A stretch of DNA of 64,000 nt. It comes from Roseiarcus sp963776665. Lineage in GTDB: Bacteria; Pseudomonadota; Alphaproteobacteria; Rhizobiales; Beijerinckiaceae. The stretch is from contig CAVZNQ010000013.1 of the NCBI GenBank assembly GCA_963776665.1, positions 248,001-312,000 on the forward strand, in the 5' to 3' direction. A program made the translations under genes and the position numbers. Shown piece by piece: positions 45,463 through 53,899 of this stretch (position 1 is its first letter; each line of letters begins with the position of its first letter). The notes below the pieces were generated by a model. It was not told the DNA's origin, made no database searches, and was given only the letters and a program-made list of their open reading frames with translations.

Positions 45463-46334
45463 CGATCGCCGCCGCTTTTGAGCCTTCGACCGCGCGCGCG
45501 GATGCGCTCGCTTGTCTCGTCGAAACCTTTGAGGCCTGTGGGATAGACGACCCGAGACGAGAGGCCGCGATTGCCCTCTCGGCGGCTTCCGGCGTTTCGC
45601 CGATCGCGTTGATCGTCGCCCCAGACGAAGCCCTCGGATCCGCGGCCCGGAGGGTCGCGGAATTCGCGGCGCGACGGGCGGCTGGAGAGCCGTTGTCCCG
45701 GATTGTCGGCAAGCGCGAGTTCTGGGGTCTCGACTTCACGATTTCGCCGCAGGTTTTGGACCCGCGGCCCGAGACAGAAACGATTGTCGAAGCATCCCTG
45801 AGGCTGCTCAGGGGTCGGCGCGAAGAGCCGCTGCGCATCCTCGACCTCGGCGTCGGCTCGGGTGCGCTGCTTTGCGCCCTGCTCAGCGAATTTGTCCACG
45901 CGCACGGCGTCGGCGTCGACGTTTCCGGCGGCGCGGCGAATGTGGCGCGCGGCAATATCGAGAATTGCGGCCTCGCGGATCGCGCCGAGGTACGGATCGG
46001 CGACTGGACGAGAGGTCTCGAGGGGCCGTTTGACCTGATCGTATCGAATCCGCCCTATATTCCGAGCGCCGACCTTCCGGGCCTGCCGCGAGAGGTCCGG
46101 GAGTTCGACCCGCGGATCGCGCTCGATGGCGGAATTGACGGCCTTGACGCCTATCGGCGAATCCTGCCGGAGTCGCTGTCCCTACTTTCCGAAGGCGGCT
46201 GGGTCGTGGTCGAAATCGGCTCGAGCCAGGCCGCGGACGTGCTTGCGATCGCGCGGCTATGCGGTTTCGTCGACGCTGGGTTCGACAGGGACCTTGCCGG
46301 GCACGATCGAGTCCTCTCGGCAAGGCGCCCTTGA
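45459..46334 (+). CDS. prmC: Peptide chain release factor N5-glutamine methyltransferase
   Basis: A 291-residue SAM-dependent methyltransferase that methylates the GGQ glutamine of release factors. The SAM loop ILDLGVGSGALLCALL and the catalytic SNPPYIP motif are clear, with the family N-domain (RREAAIALSAASGVSP, GEPLSRIVGKREFWGL). The TTG start at 45459 overlaps the restored secA stop (TTGA), which argues for translational coupling in the unbroken sequence. In the sequence as given the reading frame is continuous with secA. Confidence 0.88.
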   Translation: MTIAAAFEPSTARADALACLVETFEACGIDDPRREAAIALSAASGVSPIALIVAPDEALGSAARRVAEFAARRAAGEPLSRIVGKREFWGLDFTISPQVLDPRPETETIVEASLRLLRGRREEPLRILDLGVGSGALLCALLSEFVHAHGVGVDVSGGAANVARGNIENCGLADRAEVRIGDWTRGLEGPFDLIVSNPPYIPSADLPGLPREVREFDPRIALDGGIDGLDAYRRILPESLSLLSEGGWVVVEIGSSQAADVLAIARLCGFVDAGFDRDLAGHDRVLSARRP

Positions 46335-46344
46335 GGGGGCGGCC

Positions 46345-46749
46345 ATGACCACCAGCTTGTCGCCGGATCCCGACGGAAGGCGTGTTGCGGCGCCGGTGAA
46401 AATCTGGCTCTCGACATGTTTGCGCCCCGCACTCGCGGCGATGCTCCTCTCTGCCCTCGTCGCAGGCCCGGCGCCGGCGGAGGTCGCGCAAGTCAAGCGT
46501 GATTGGCCGCAGGAAAAATGCTTCCGCTATGGGCGCGACTGGACCGAGGCGTTGCGCCGCTACGGACGGGACGGTCTGAGCACGGAATTTGTCGCCGGCA
46601 ACGCGGCCTTCATTGCCTCCGGGTGCCTCCGTCCCGAGAAGATTTGTCCCCGCTCCGCTAAAGATCTCCGGCTCGCGGACACGCTCGCGATCCGCGTCGT
46701 CAACGAAGGCATGTCAACGACCTTCCTTCCTTTCGATTGCCCAAGGTGA
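46345..46749 (+). CDS. Small secreted protein of unknown function
   Basis: A 134-residue protein with an N-terminal signal or anchor (STCLRPALAAMLLSALVAGP, residues about 27-47) and a short periplasmic domain with four Cys (ECF-like KCFRYG, SGCLRPEKICP, PFDCP) that could form two disulphides. I do not recognise the family. It follows prmC by 10 bp with GAGGGGG ahead of the ATG, so it is co-transcribed with prmC. Confidence 0.65.
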   Translation: MTTSLSPDPDGRRVAAPVKIWLSTCLRPALAAMLLSALVAGPAPAEVAQVKRDWPQEKCFRYGRDWTEALRRYGRDGLSTEFVAGNAAFIASGCLRPEKICPRSAKDLRLADTLAIRVVNEGMSTTFLPFDCPR

Positions 46750-46819
46750 GGTTCAGTTTTTCAGATCGCGCTTGATCGCGTCGTCAGGATCGGACGAAGA
46801 ACAAACAAGGGGTGGGTCA

Positions 46820-47215
46820 ATGACAACTTCCGCAGACGACCGGGAGCGCGGCGAGCTTACCGTCCGCCTGATCGCGATGCCCAAGGACACCAACGCCAAC
46901 GGCGACATATTCGGCGGCTGGGTCATCAGCCAGATGGACCAGGCCGGCGGCATTCGCGCGGCCGAGAAGGCGCAAGGGCGCGTCGTGACGGTAGCGATCG
47001 ACGCGATGACGTTCATCCGCCCGGTCAGGGTAGGGGATGTGCTGTCCGTCTACACCGCGGTCGACAAGATTGGCCGCAGCTCGCTCAAGATTCACATCGA
47101 AGCCTGGGCGCAGCGGTTTCGCACCCACCATCGGGAGAAAGTGACGGACGCGACCTTCACCTTCGTCGCCATCGGCGCAGACGGGAAGCCGCGGCCGGTT
47201 GCTGCGCGGGCTTAG
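46820..47215 (+). CDS. Acyl-CoA thioesterase, YciA-like hotdog protein
   Basis: A 131-residue single-hotdog thioesterase that hydrolyses acyl-CoA. The opening MPKDTNANGDIFGGWVISQM contains the catalytic Asn-Gly-Asp region and the hotdog helix; VTVAIDAMTFIRPVRVGDVL follows as in YciA and the BACH family. The start at 46820 has AAGGGG about 8 bp upstream. It is in line with the upstream secreted-protein gene and converges with the Trm112 gene. Confidence 0.9.
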   Translation: MTTSADDRERGELTVRLIAMPKDTNANGDIFGGWVISQMDQAGGIRAAEKAQGRVVTVAIDAMTFIRPVRVGDVLSVYTAVDKIGRSSLKIHIEAWAQRFRTHHREKVTDATFTFVAIGADGKPRPVAARA

Positions 47216-47242
47216 GGCGGCGGTTTTCGATCGGAGATCGTG

Positions 47243-47467
47243 TCAATCGTCGAGCTTGCGCGCCTCCTCAGGCAGCATGATCGGCACGCCGTCGCGTATC
47301 GGATAGGCCAGCCGGGCGGCGCGGGAAATCAGTTCCTGTCGAGCCGGGTCGTATGTCAACTCGGCTCGCGTCACCGGGCACACCAGAATGTCGAGAAGAC
47401 GGGGGTCAACTCTCGATCGCGTGTCCGGCTCGACCCCGGGCGGGTGTTTTTCCCCATCGTCGATCAT
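47243..47467 (-). CDS. Trm112-family zinc-ribbon-like protein
   Basis: A 74-residue member of the Trm112/YcaR family. The core DPRLLDILVCPVTRAELTYD and AYPIRDGVPIMLPEEARKL is typical. In eukaryotes and archaea Trm112 activates methyltransferases; the bacterial role is less defined. Only one Cys remains of the usual metal site, as in most short bacterial members. Convergent with the thioesterase gene (27 bp between stop codons). Confidence 0.88.
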   Translation of the reverse strand: MIDDGEKHPPGVEPDTRSRVDPRLLDILVCPVTRAELTYDPARQELISRAARLAYPIRDGVPIMLPEEARKLDD

Positions 47468-47534
47468 AAGCGGGGTCCTTCGATCCGAGGCGACGCGCCC
47501 ATCGTGCGCTCGCTAGCAATCTTGGCGGCTGAGA

Positions 47535-49115
47535 TCAGAAGTGCAAAGCGGCGGCCTGACGTACGCCATGGATCTTGCTCACTTTCGCTATGACCTCGGG
47601 CGGCGCGGCGCCATCGATCGAGACCAGCGCGATCGCCGAGCCCCCCGGTTCGTCGCGCCCAAGCGCAAATGTCGCAATATTGACGCCCGCGTCTCCAAGG
47701 CAGCTCGCGAAGCGGCCGATGAAGCCCGGCTTGTCGTCATTGGTGACATAGATCATCGATGGCGTGAATTCTGCTTCCACCTTGATGCCCTTGATCGAAA
47801 GGATGCGCGGCTTGCCGTCATGAAAGACGGTTCCGCCGATCGCCCGCGATTGCTCCGCCGTCGCAACCGTCAGGGTGATGAAGCTCTCGTAGTCGCCTCC
47901 GGCGGCTCGGGTCATTTCCTCGACGACAATGCCGCGATTGGCGGCGACCGTCGGCGCCGACACCACGTTGACGTCGACCAGCGATGGACGGAGCAGGCCC
48001 GCAATCGCCGCCGACGTCAAAGCCTTGACCTTCAGTTCCGCGACCGCGCCCTCGTAAGCGAGCGTGACCTTCTGGATCGGCGCCTGGGTGAGTTGGCCGG
48101 CAAAGGAGCCAAGACCTTCCGCCAAAGCGATGAATGGTCTCAGCTTGGGCGCTTCTTCCGCGGTGATCGAGGGAAAGTTGAGGGCGTTCGAGATCGCACC
48201 GCGGGTCAGATAGTCCGACATTTGTTCGGCGACCTGGAGCGCGACGTTCTCCTGGGCTTCGTTGGTGGAGGCGCCGAGGTGCGGGGTGGCGATGAAGTTC
48301 GGATGACCGAACAGCGGGTTGGCCGTCGCCGGCTCCTCGATGAAAACATCGAAGGCCGCCCCGGCGACATGGCCGCTGTCCAGCGCCGCGCGCAGCGCGG
48401 CTTCGTCGACGAGGCCGCCGCGGGCGCAATTGATGATGCGGACCCCCTTCTTGGTCCTCGCCAGATTCTCCGCCGACAGAATATTGCGGGTCTGCGCCGT
48501 CAGCGGAGTGTGCAGGGTGATGAAGTCGGCGCGAGCCAGGAGATCGTTCAGTTCGAGTTTCTCGACGCCAATCTCGGCGGCTCTCTCGGCGCTCAGGAAC
48601 GGATCAAAGGCGACAACCCGCATCTTCAATCCCAAGCCGCGGGAGGCGACGATCGAGCCGATATTTCCACAACCGATGACGCCGAGCGTCTTGCCGGTCA
48701 ATTCGACCCCCATGAAACGATTCTTTTCCCATTTTCCCGCCTGGGTCGAGACGTCGGCGGTCGGAATCTGCCGCGCCAGCGCAAATATCAGCGCGATCGC
48801 GTGCTCGGCGGTCGTGATCGAATTGCCGAAAGGCGTGTTCATCACGATCACGCCTCTGGCGGTCGCGGCCGGAATGTCGACGTTGTCGACGCCGATGCCG
48901 GCGCGGCCAATGACCTTCAATTTCGTGGCGCGTTCGATCAGCTTGGCGGTGACCTTGGTGGCGGAGCGTATGGCCAGTCCGTCATAATCGCCGATGATCT
49001 TGGCGAGTTCGTCCTTGTCGAGCCCCGGCTTGACGTCGACTTCGACCCCGCGCTCTCTGAAGATGGCGACGGCCGCAGGCGAAAGCTTATCGGAGATGAG
49101 AACGCGGGAAGTCAT
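47535..49115 (-). CDS. serA: D-3-phosphoglycerate dehydrogenase
   Basis: A 526-residue long-type SerA, first enzyme of serine synthesis. It has the NAD-binding loop TLGVIGCGNIGSIVASRGLG, catalytic Arg in NCARGGLVDEAAL and the His of ATPHLGASTNEAQ, then an intervening ASB domain and a C-terminal ACT domain (MIYVTNDDKPGFIGRFASCL) for allosteric control. The ATG at 49115 gives the standard start MTSRVLISDKLS. It lies 131 bp downstream of serC on the same strand; the two make the serine pathway locus. Confidence 0.95.
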   Translation of the reverse strand: MTSRVLISDKLSPAAVAIFRERGVEVDVKPGLDKDELAKIIGDYDGLAIRSATKVTAKLIERATKLKVIGRAGIGVDNVDIPAATARGVIVMNTPFGNSITTAEHAIALIFALARQIPTADVSTQAGKWEKNRFMGVELTGKTLGVIGCGNIGSIVASRGLGLKMRVVAFDPFLSAERAAEIGVEKLELNDLLARADFITLHTPLTAQTRNILSAENLARTKKGVRIINCARGGLVDEAALRAALDSGHVAGAAFDVFIEEPATANPLFGHPNFIATPHLGASTNEAQENVALQVAEQMSDYLTRGAISNALNFPSITAEEAPKLRPFIALAEGLGSFAGQLTQAPIQKVTLAYEGAVAELKVKALTSAAIAGLLRPSLVDVNVVSAPTVAANRGIVVEEMTRAAGGDYESFITLTVATAEQSRAIGGTVFHDGKPRILSIKGIKVEAEFTPSMIYVTNDDKPGFIGRFASCLGDAGVNIATFALGRDEPGGSAIALVSIDGAAPPEVIAKVSKIHGVRQAAALHF

Positions 49116-49246
49116 GGGTTGATGACCTTGGGTTCGGCTGGCGGCGCTTCGGCCGCCTGGGATCAATGGTGGGGGATCGGGTTCGAAGCGGGCGGGAGGC
49201 CTGGACGAACGGCCTTCTGCCGGCGCTCTCGCGCTTTATTCGGGGA

Positions 49247-50419
49247 TCAAGCCGCCTTTGCCAGCTTGCTCTTCTCCACCGCGAAGGCGTAGTCGAGCCA
49301 GTGGGTCAGCGCCTTGACATCGGCGGCCTCGATCGTCGTGCCGCACCAGATCCGCAAGCCGGCTGGCGCGTCGCGATACGAACCGATGTCGAATGCGACC
49401 TTCTCCTTCTCGAGGAACGCCGCCAGCCCCTTGGCAAACGCGGCTTGCCCATCTGCGGAAAGGGCGGCCACCGCCGGATCAACCACCTTGAGACACACGC
49501 TGGTGTTCGACCGGGTCTCGGGGACGCGCGCGAGAAAGTCGACCCATGACGTGCGGTCGACCCAATCGGCGATCGCCTTCGCATTGGCGTCGGCCCGCGC
49601 GATGAGCGCCTCGAGCCCGTCGAACGACTTCGCCCATTCGAGCGCGTCGATATAGTCCTCGACGCACAGCATCGAGGGCGTATTGATCGTCTCGCCTTCG
49701 AAAATGCCCTCGATCAGCTTCCCGGCCTTCGTGAGGCGGAAGATCTTGGGCACCGGCCACGGCGGCTTGTACGTCTCGAGCCGCTCGGCCGCGCGCGGGC
49801 TCAGGATGATGACGCCGTGCCCCGCTTCTCCGCCAAGCGCCTTCTGCCAGGAGAACGTCGTGACGTCGAGCTTCCCCCAGTCGAGGGCTTGGGCGAAGGC
49901 GGCGGACGTGGCGTCGCAGAGCGTCAGGCCCTTGCGGTCGGCCGGGATCCAGTCGGCGTCGGGGACGCGCACGCCCGAGGTCGTGCCGTTCCAGGCGAAC
50001 ACGACGTCGTTGTCGAAGTTGACTTGCGAGAGGTCCGGCAACTCGCCATAGGGCGCCTTCAGCGTGCGCGCGTCCTTGAGCTTGAGCTCCTTGACAATGT
50101 CTGAGACCCAGCCCTCACCGAAGCTTTCCCACGCGAGCACGTCGACGCCTCGAGCGCCGAGCATCGACCACATGGCCATTTCAAATGCGCCGGTGTCTGA
50201 CCCTGGGGTAATGCCGATTCGGTACGAGGCGGGGACGCCGAGCACTTCGCGCGTCAAGTCGATCGCAAGCTTGAGCTTGGCTTTGCCGAGCTTGGCGCGA
50301 TGGGAACGTCCCAGCGTCGCGTCACGAAGAACTGTGGGGTTCCAGCCGGGGCGCTTTGCGCAGGGGCCAGAAGAGAAATGCGCGTTCGCAGGGCGAACGG
50401 CGGGCGCCGTGGTCGTCAT
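49247..50419 (-). CDS. serC: Phosphoserine aminotransferase
   Basis: A 390-residue PLP enzyme of the alphaproteobacterial SerC type, converting 3-phosphohydroxypyruvate and glutamate to phosphoserine. The N-terminus NAHFSSGPCAKRPGW, the PLP loop and the lysine motif TTFSWQKALGGEAGHGVIIL are diagnostic. Its leader can form two hairpins (see 50420-50478), one of which holds the ribosome-binding site. Followed by serA. Confidence 0.95.
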   Translation of the reverse strand: MTTTAPAVRPANAHFSSGPCAKRPGWNPTVLRDATLGRSHRAKLGKAKLKLAIDLTREVLGVPASYRIGITPGSDTGAFEMAMWSMLGARGVDVLAWESFGEGWVSDIVKELKLKDARTLKAPYGELPDLSQVNFDNDVVFAWNGTTSGVRVPDADWIPADRKGLTLCDATSAAFAQALDWGKLDVTTFSWQKALGGEAGHGVIILSPRAAERLETYKPPWPVPKIFRLTKAGKLIEGIFEGETINTPSMLCVEDYIDALEWAKSFDGLEALIARADANAKAIADWVDRTSWVDFLARVPETRSNTSVCLKVVDPAVAALSADGQAAFAKGLAAFLEKEKVAFDIGSYRDAPAGLRIWCGTTIEAADVKALTHWLDYAFAVEKSKLAKAA

Positions 50420-50478
50420 CTTGAGCCATCCTTTCAGATGGGCGCCTCTCGTTGGGGAGAGGTGTCCCGCCTCGGCTC
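50420..50478 (-). ncRNA. serC leader RNA element
   Basis: The 5' leader of serC can fold into two stems: CCTCTC/GAGAGG (pairs 50445-50450 with 50457-50462, 6-base loop) and CCATC/GATGG (50426-50430 with 50437-50441), whose loop UGAAAG and 3' arm contain the Shine-Dalgarno sequence. Position and layout match the serC RNA motif described upstream of serC in Hyphomicrobiales. Regulation by sequestering the ribosome-binding site is plausible; the ligand, if any, is unknown to me. Confidence 0.6.
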
Positions 50479-50525
50479 ATAGCGTAATCGTCGAACTGCG
50501 GCAAGCAGGCGATTGCGCGCCGCGC

Positions 50526-50726
50526 CTACGGGCGGCGCGTGCGATCGCCTCCGCCGCTTTCGCCTTGCCGCTGGACGACGCGCGAGGCTTGCGGCGCGGG
50601 TGCGGGCGGATCCTCGCTCGTCCGCTGATAGCGCACGCCGGTGAAAAAGAGGATCTGAGCGCCGCGGTCATCGGGAGCCGAACGACGGGGGCCCTTCGCC
50701 GGCTGGAAGCGGATGAGGTCGCTCAT
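50526..50726 (-). CDS. Small conserved protein of unknown function
   Basis: A 66-residue protein starting MSDLIRFQPAKG, with the segment GAQILFFTGVRYQR, which I have seen in short proteins of many Hyphomicrobiales. The second half is Pro/Arg/Gln-rich and probably disordered. The ATG at 50726 is chosen over an upstream in-frame start because it gives the conserved N-terminus. No membrane segment or known domain. Confidence 0.65.
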   Translation of the reverse strand: MSDLIRFQPAKGPRRSAPDDRGAQILFFTGVRYQRTSEDPPAPAPQASRVVQRQGESGGGDRTRRP

Positions 50727-50863
50727 GGCAGCACCCAAAGTCGGGAATCGATCGTTCTGATCGATCCTCATTTCGAGGAGCGAAGGTTAATATCCGGTCA
50801 ATGCGGCGCAGAATTTAACGCGACGTTCTCGATAGAGAGGGGCGACGGTCCGCCGATCAATTG

Positions 50864-51460
50864 TCAGAACGGATTCCAGGTCGCGCGGGGGGTGAATTTC
50901 AGGTAGCTTACATTGACCCCGAGGCGCGCGCCGACGCCGGTGCGGATTGGAACCACGACGATGTCGTCGGAGTTCAGCGCCGTGAAGCCGAACCCGCCAA
51001 TAAAATATGCCGATCCGTCGACGCCGCCGAATCGACGGAAAACCGAATCGACCGCCGGCAGGTTGTAAAGCAGCATCATGGTCCGGTCGCCATCGGCGCC
51101 GGCGTCGAAGCCGACCGACGGCCCCTGCCAATAGATCGGCTGGTCGCCGGCGTTGCGAGTGTACATCTTGCCTTCGCCGTAGCGCAGGCCGCCGACAAAC
51201 GCGGCGGACGCCTCCTGTCCGAGGACGTAAGCGTTCGGCAGACCCCATCGGCGCCCGGCTTCCTGCACCACATCCGCAAGCCCGCGCGACAGATCGCCAA
51301 AGAATCGATGACCGTCATCGAGGATTTCGTCGCCGGTAAAAGTCTCCGGAGCAGCCGGCGGAGCGTTCGCTCCGGCCGAACGGGCCCAGAAAGCCGCGCC
51401 CATGGCCGTGAGGCTGACGAACCCGCGCCGCGTCAGTTCCGATCGCATGAGCCACCTCAA
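50864..51460 (-). CDS. DUF1134-family exported protein
   Basis: A 198-residue protein with a Tat-like export signal (LTRRGFVSLTAMGAAFW) and the DUF1134 core: SVGFDAGADGDRTMMLLYNL, FGGVDGSAYFIGGFGFTALN and VVVPIRTGVGARLGVNVSYL. The family is conserved in alphaproteobacteria and predicted periplasmic; function unknown. The start could equally be the second Met at 51448, four codons later. It stands alone, about 100 bp downstream of cysQ on the same strand. Confidence 0.85.
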   Translation of the reverse strand: MRWLMRSELTRRGFVSLTAMGAAFWARSAGANAPPAAPETFTGDEILDDGHRFFGDLSRGLADVVQEAGRRWGLPNAYVLGQEASAAFVGGLRYGEGKMYTRNAGDQPIYWQGPSVGFDAGADGDRTMMLLYNLPAVDSVFRRFGGVDGSAYFIGGFGFTALNSDDIVVVPIRTGVGARLGVNVSYLKFTPRATWNPF

Positions 51461-51562
51461 GGCCGTCTCGCCGCACGAACGGAAGCGGGACCGACCTCGC
51501 TCACGCCCGGGCCGCCGAACCCCCCGGTCCCAGACGATTAGCGGGACTGCGTTGACGCCGCG

Positions 51563-52417
51563 TTAACAAAAGCCAAATTTTTCCCCGGCCGCCGCGTCGC
51601 CCCAGGCGACGAAGTGCCCGTTGCGCAGGCCGCGGTCCACTTTGCCGTAGGCGAGCGGTCTTCCGTCAGGATCGAGAACAACGCCGCCGGCCGCGCGCAG
51701 CACGGCGTCGCCGGCCGCCGTGTCCCATTCCATCGTCGGGGCGAAACGAGGATAAACGTCGCCAAGACCTTCGGCGATCAGACAGAATTTGAGCGACGAG
51801 CCAGCCTCGCGCGCCTCGCCGACGGGGAGGCGTTTCAAGAAGGATTCCGACTGCGGGTCGGCGTGCGAGCGACTTACAAATGCGACGAGGCTCTCAGGCG
51901 CGCGACGGGTCCGGATTCGCCGCCACTTTTCTTTGTCCGGCAATGGCGCGCCGAGAGGCGCTTGACAGACGAACGCAGCATCGCCCCCGATCCACAACCG
52001 CTCAGTCGCCGGCGCATAGACCGCGCCGGCAATCGGCGCGTCGCCTTCGATCAGCGCCACATTGATCGTGAACTCGCCGTTGCGCGCCAGGAATTCGCGG
52101 GTGCCATCGAGCGGGTCCACGAGCAGGAAACGCCCGACGGTGGGGACGGGCGTTCCGGCCGCGGTCGATTCTTCGGCGCAGATCGGCGGCGACGGCGCCA
52201 TGCGCGCGAGATAGTCGCAGATGATCGCCTCCGCGCGATGATCGGCCGACGTAACTGGACTGCCGTCCTCCTTCGACAGAACGTCGCAGCCGCGCTCGTA
52301 TTCCTCCATCACCGCCGGACCGGCCGCAAGCGCGGCTTCAGCGAGAAACAGGGCAATATCGTCGCGCCCACTGCGATCGAGTTCGAACGGTATTCGATGC
52401 CGGGAAGCCGGGTTCAA
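51563..52417 (-). CDS. cysQ: 3'(2'),5'-bisphosphate nucleotidase CysQ
   Basis: An inositol-monophosphatase-family enzyme that turns PAP/PAPS into AMP/APS in sulphate assimilation. Metal-binding motifs: DGSPVTSADHRAEAII, EEST, FLLVDPLDGTREFLARNGEF and EWDTAAGDAVLRAAGG. The start is unclear. A TTG at 52417 (284 residues) has AAGGAGA about 5 bp upstream and fits the usual length; an ATG at 52534 would add 39 residues without family character. I prefer the TTG. Confidence 0.9.
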   Translation of the reverse strand: MNPASRHRIPFELDRSGRDDIALFLAEAALAAGPAVMEEYERGCDVLSKEDGSPVTSADHRAEAIICDYLARMAPSPPICAEESTAAGTPVPTVGRFLLVDPLDGTREFLARNGEFTINVALIEGDAPIAGAVYAPATERLWIGGDAAFVCQAPLGAPLPDKEKWRRIRTRRAPESLVAFVSRSHADPQSESFLKRLPVGEAREAGSSLKFCLIAEGLGDVYPRFAPTMEWDTAAGDAVLRAAGGVVLDPDGRPLAYGKVDRGLRNGHFVAWGDAAAGEKFGFC

Positions 52418-52702
52418 GAGGTCTCCTTGGTCTGAATCCGTCGCGGCGAAACCTTCGCACAGAACCTGCTCCGGGCGACCGCCGGTTGTCCTTGTGGCGC
52501 CGCCTTCGGGTTCGCGACTCGGAGCAGCGCACATTGGCCGGCGTCCGACCGGGGGGCGGCGAATTCATTTCCGTGGATTTGCGCGGCCGCGTCGCGGCGG
52601 GGCGACGAATCGGATAGACAGGGATTTGGACGCTCTGGAGGGCGAAATGGCCTTTCTCTCCGCCCCGAGGGCGATATTGAACCTGGGATCAGTCGCTTGA
52701 CA

Positions 52703-53359
52703 ATGGCCTCGCTCACCCCGCTCGACCTCGCCGCGCTATTGTGCTCGCGCGTGTGCCACGACGTCATCAGCCCGGTCGGGGCGATCGTCAACGGCCTTGA
52801 AGTGCTCGACGGCGAGCAGGACGAGGAAATGCGAACCGTGGCCATGGAGCTCATCAAGAAAAGCGCGATTTCGGCGTCGGCGCGCCTCCAATTCTGCCGA
52901 CTGGCGTTCGGGGCCGCAGGCTCGTTCGGCGCGCAGATCGACACCGGCGACGCCGAAAAGGTGGCGCGCGATATTTTCGCCAGCGACCGGACGGTTCTGC
53001 AGTGGACCCCGGTCCGGCGGCTGGCGTCGCGAAACTCTGTCAAGCTGCTACTCAATCTTTGCCTTATCGCCGCCGGCGCGATTCCGCGCGGCGGCGTCAT
53101 CGCCGTCGACCTCTCAGATGGCGAGGGCGCAATGACGATGCGCGTCGAAGCCAAGGGCGCGAACGCTCGGTTATCGCACAGCGCAGGCGAGATTCTGACT
53201 AGCGCTTTTCCCGCAGAAGCGATCGACGGCCATTCCATTCAACTCTATTTCACCACCCTCCTGGCTCGCGAGTGTCAAGCGACGATCAATGTCTCGAGCG
53301 CCCAAGACGCCGTGACGCTGAGCGCTTCTCCGCCGCCAGCCCCCGCCGACACGCAGTGA
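52703..53359 (+). CDS. chpT: Histidine phosphotransferase ChpT
   Basis: A 218-residue phosphotransferase that relays phosphate from CckA to CtrA and CpdR, controlling the alphaproteobacterial cell cycle. The phospho-accepting His is in SRVCHDVISPVGAIVNGLEV (about residue 20); the degenerate ATPase-like C-domain follows. The ATG at 52703 is used; a TTG two codons upstream is possible. Divergent from cysQ, with 285 bp between the two starts. Confidence 0.92.
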   Translation: MASLTPLDLAALLCSRVCHDVISPVGAIVNGLEVLDGEQDEEMRTVAMELIKKSAISASARLQFCRLAFGAAGSFGAQIDTGDAEKVARDIFASDRTVLQWTPVRRLASRNSVKLLLNLCLIAAGAIPRGGVIAVDLSDGEGAMTMRVEAKGANARLSHSAGEILTSAFPAEAIDGHSIQLYFTTLLARECQATINVSSAQDAVTLSASPPPAPADTQ

Positions 53360-53488
53360 CGGCCGGCGTGCTCGGCTCGAGAAGATCGTCGATCGGGCCC
53401 ATCGATGCGGCCATTAACGCCATTTGAAGCATCGGCCGTTAATCATCGAGAACCGTCAATCATTGTTCGAATGAACGAAGGTTCGAGG

Positions 53489-53899
53489 ATGCGACATGTC
53501 CTGGTGGTGGACGACTCCACTGTGATCAGAAAGATTGTCCGCCGCGTTCTCGAGGGCATGAACCTCGAAATCACCGAAGCGGCGGACGTGCGTCAGGCGC
53601 TGGCGGTTTGCTCTCTTTCGATGCCGGACGCCATTTTTGTCGACGGCGGGATGCCCACGCTTGACGGTTGTGAATTTCTCCGGAAACTGCGGCGGATGCA
53701 CGGCGGAGACAGCCCGAAGGCGATCATTTGCCTGAACGAAAATGACGTCGCCCAGATTGCCCGCGCGATGCACGCCGGGGCAAGCGATTTCATGATGAAG
53801 CCGTTCGATGCGGACCACGTGCGAGCGAAGTTCGGCTTCTTGGGCGCCAGCCAGGACTCCTCAACTTCGCCTATTCCGTCACGGGCGTATCATCGGTGA
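53489..53899 (+). CDS. Single-domain response regulator (CheY-like)
   Basis: A 136-residue receiver-only protein: RHVLVVDDSTVIRKIVRRVL with the acidic pair, phospho-acceptor Asp in IFVDGGMPTLDG, switch residues, and MMKPFD with the conserved Lys. It follows chpT, as in related genomes, and may belong to the same network. The ATG at 53489 has GAAGG 7 bp upstream; one further upstream Met is possible. Its 3' end overlaps the convergent DUF4167 gene by 29 bp. Confidence 0.85.
   Translation: MRHVLVVDDSTVIRKIVRRVLEGMNLEITEAADVRQALAVCSLSMPDAIFVDGGMPTLDGCEFLRKLRRMHGGDSPKAIICLNENDVAQIARAMHAGASDFMMKPFDADHVRAKFGFLGASQDSSTSPIPSRAYHR

Noticed and set aside
42459..46334. A genuine SecA-PrmC fusion protein
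   Set aside because: The correct SecA zinc tail is encoded intact in the neighbouring frame and its stop overlaps a sensible prmC start; one indel explains everything.
47541..49292. 583-codon plus-strand open frame opposite serA
   Set aside because: Shadow of serA; composition biased to Arg/Asp/Gly and no recognisable domain.
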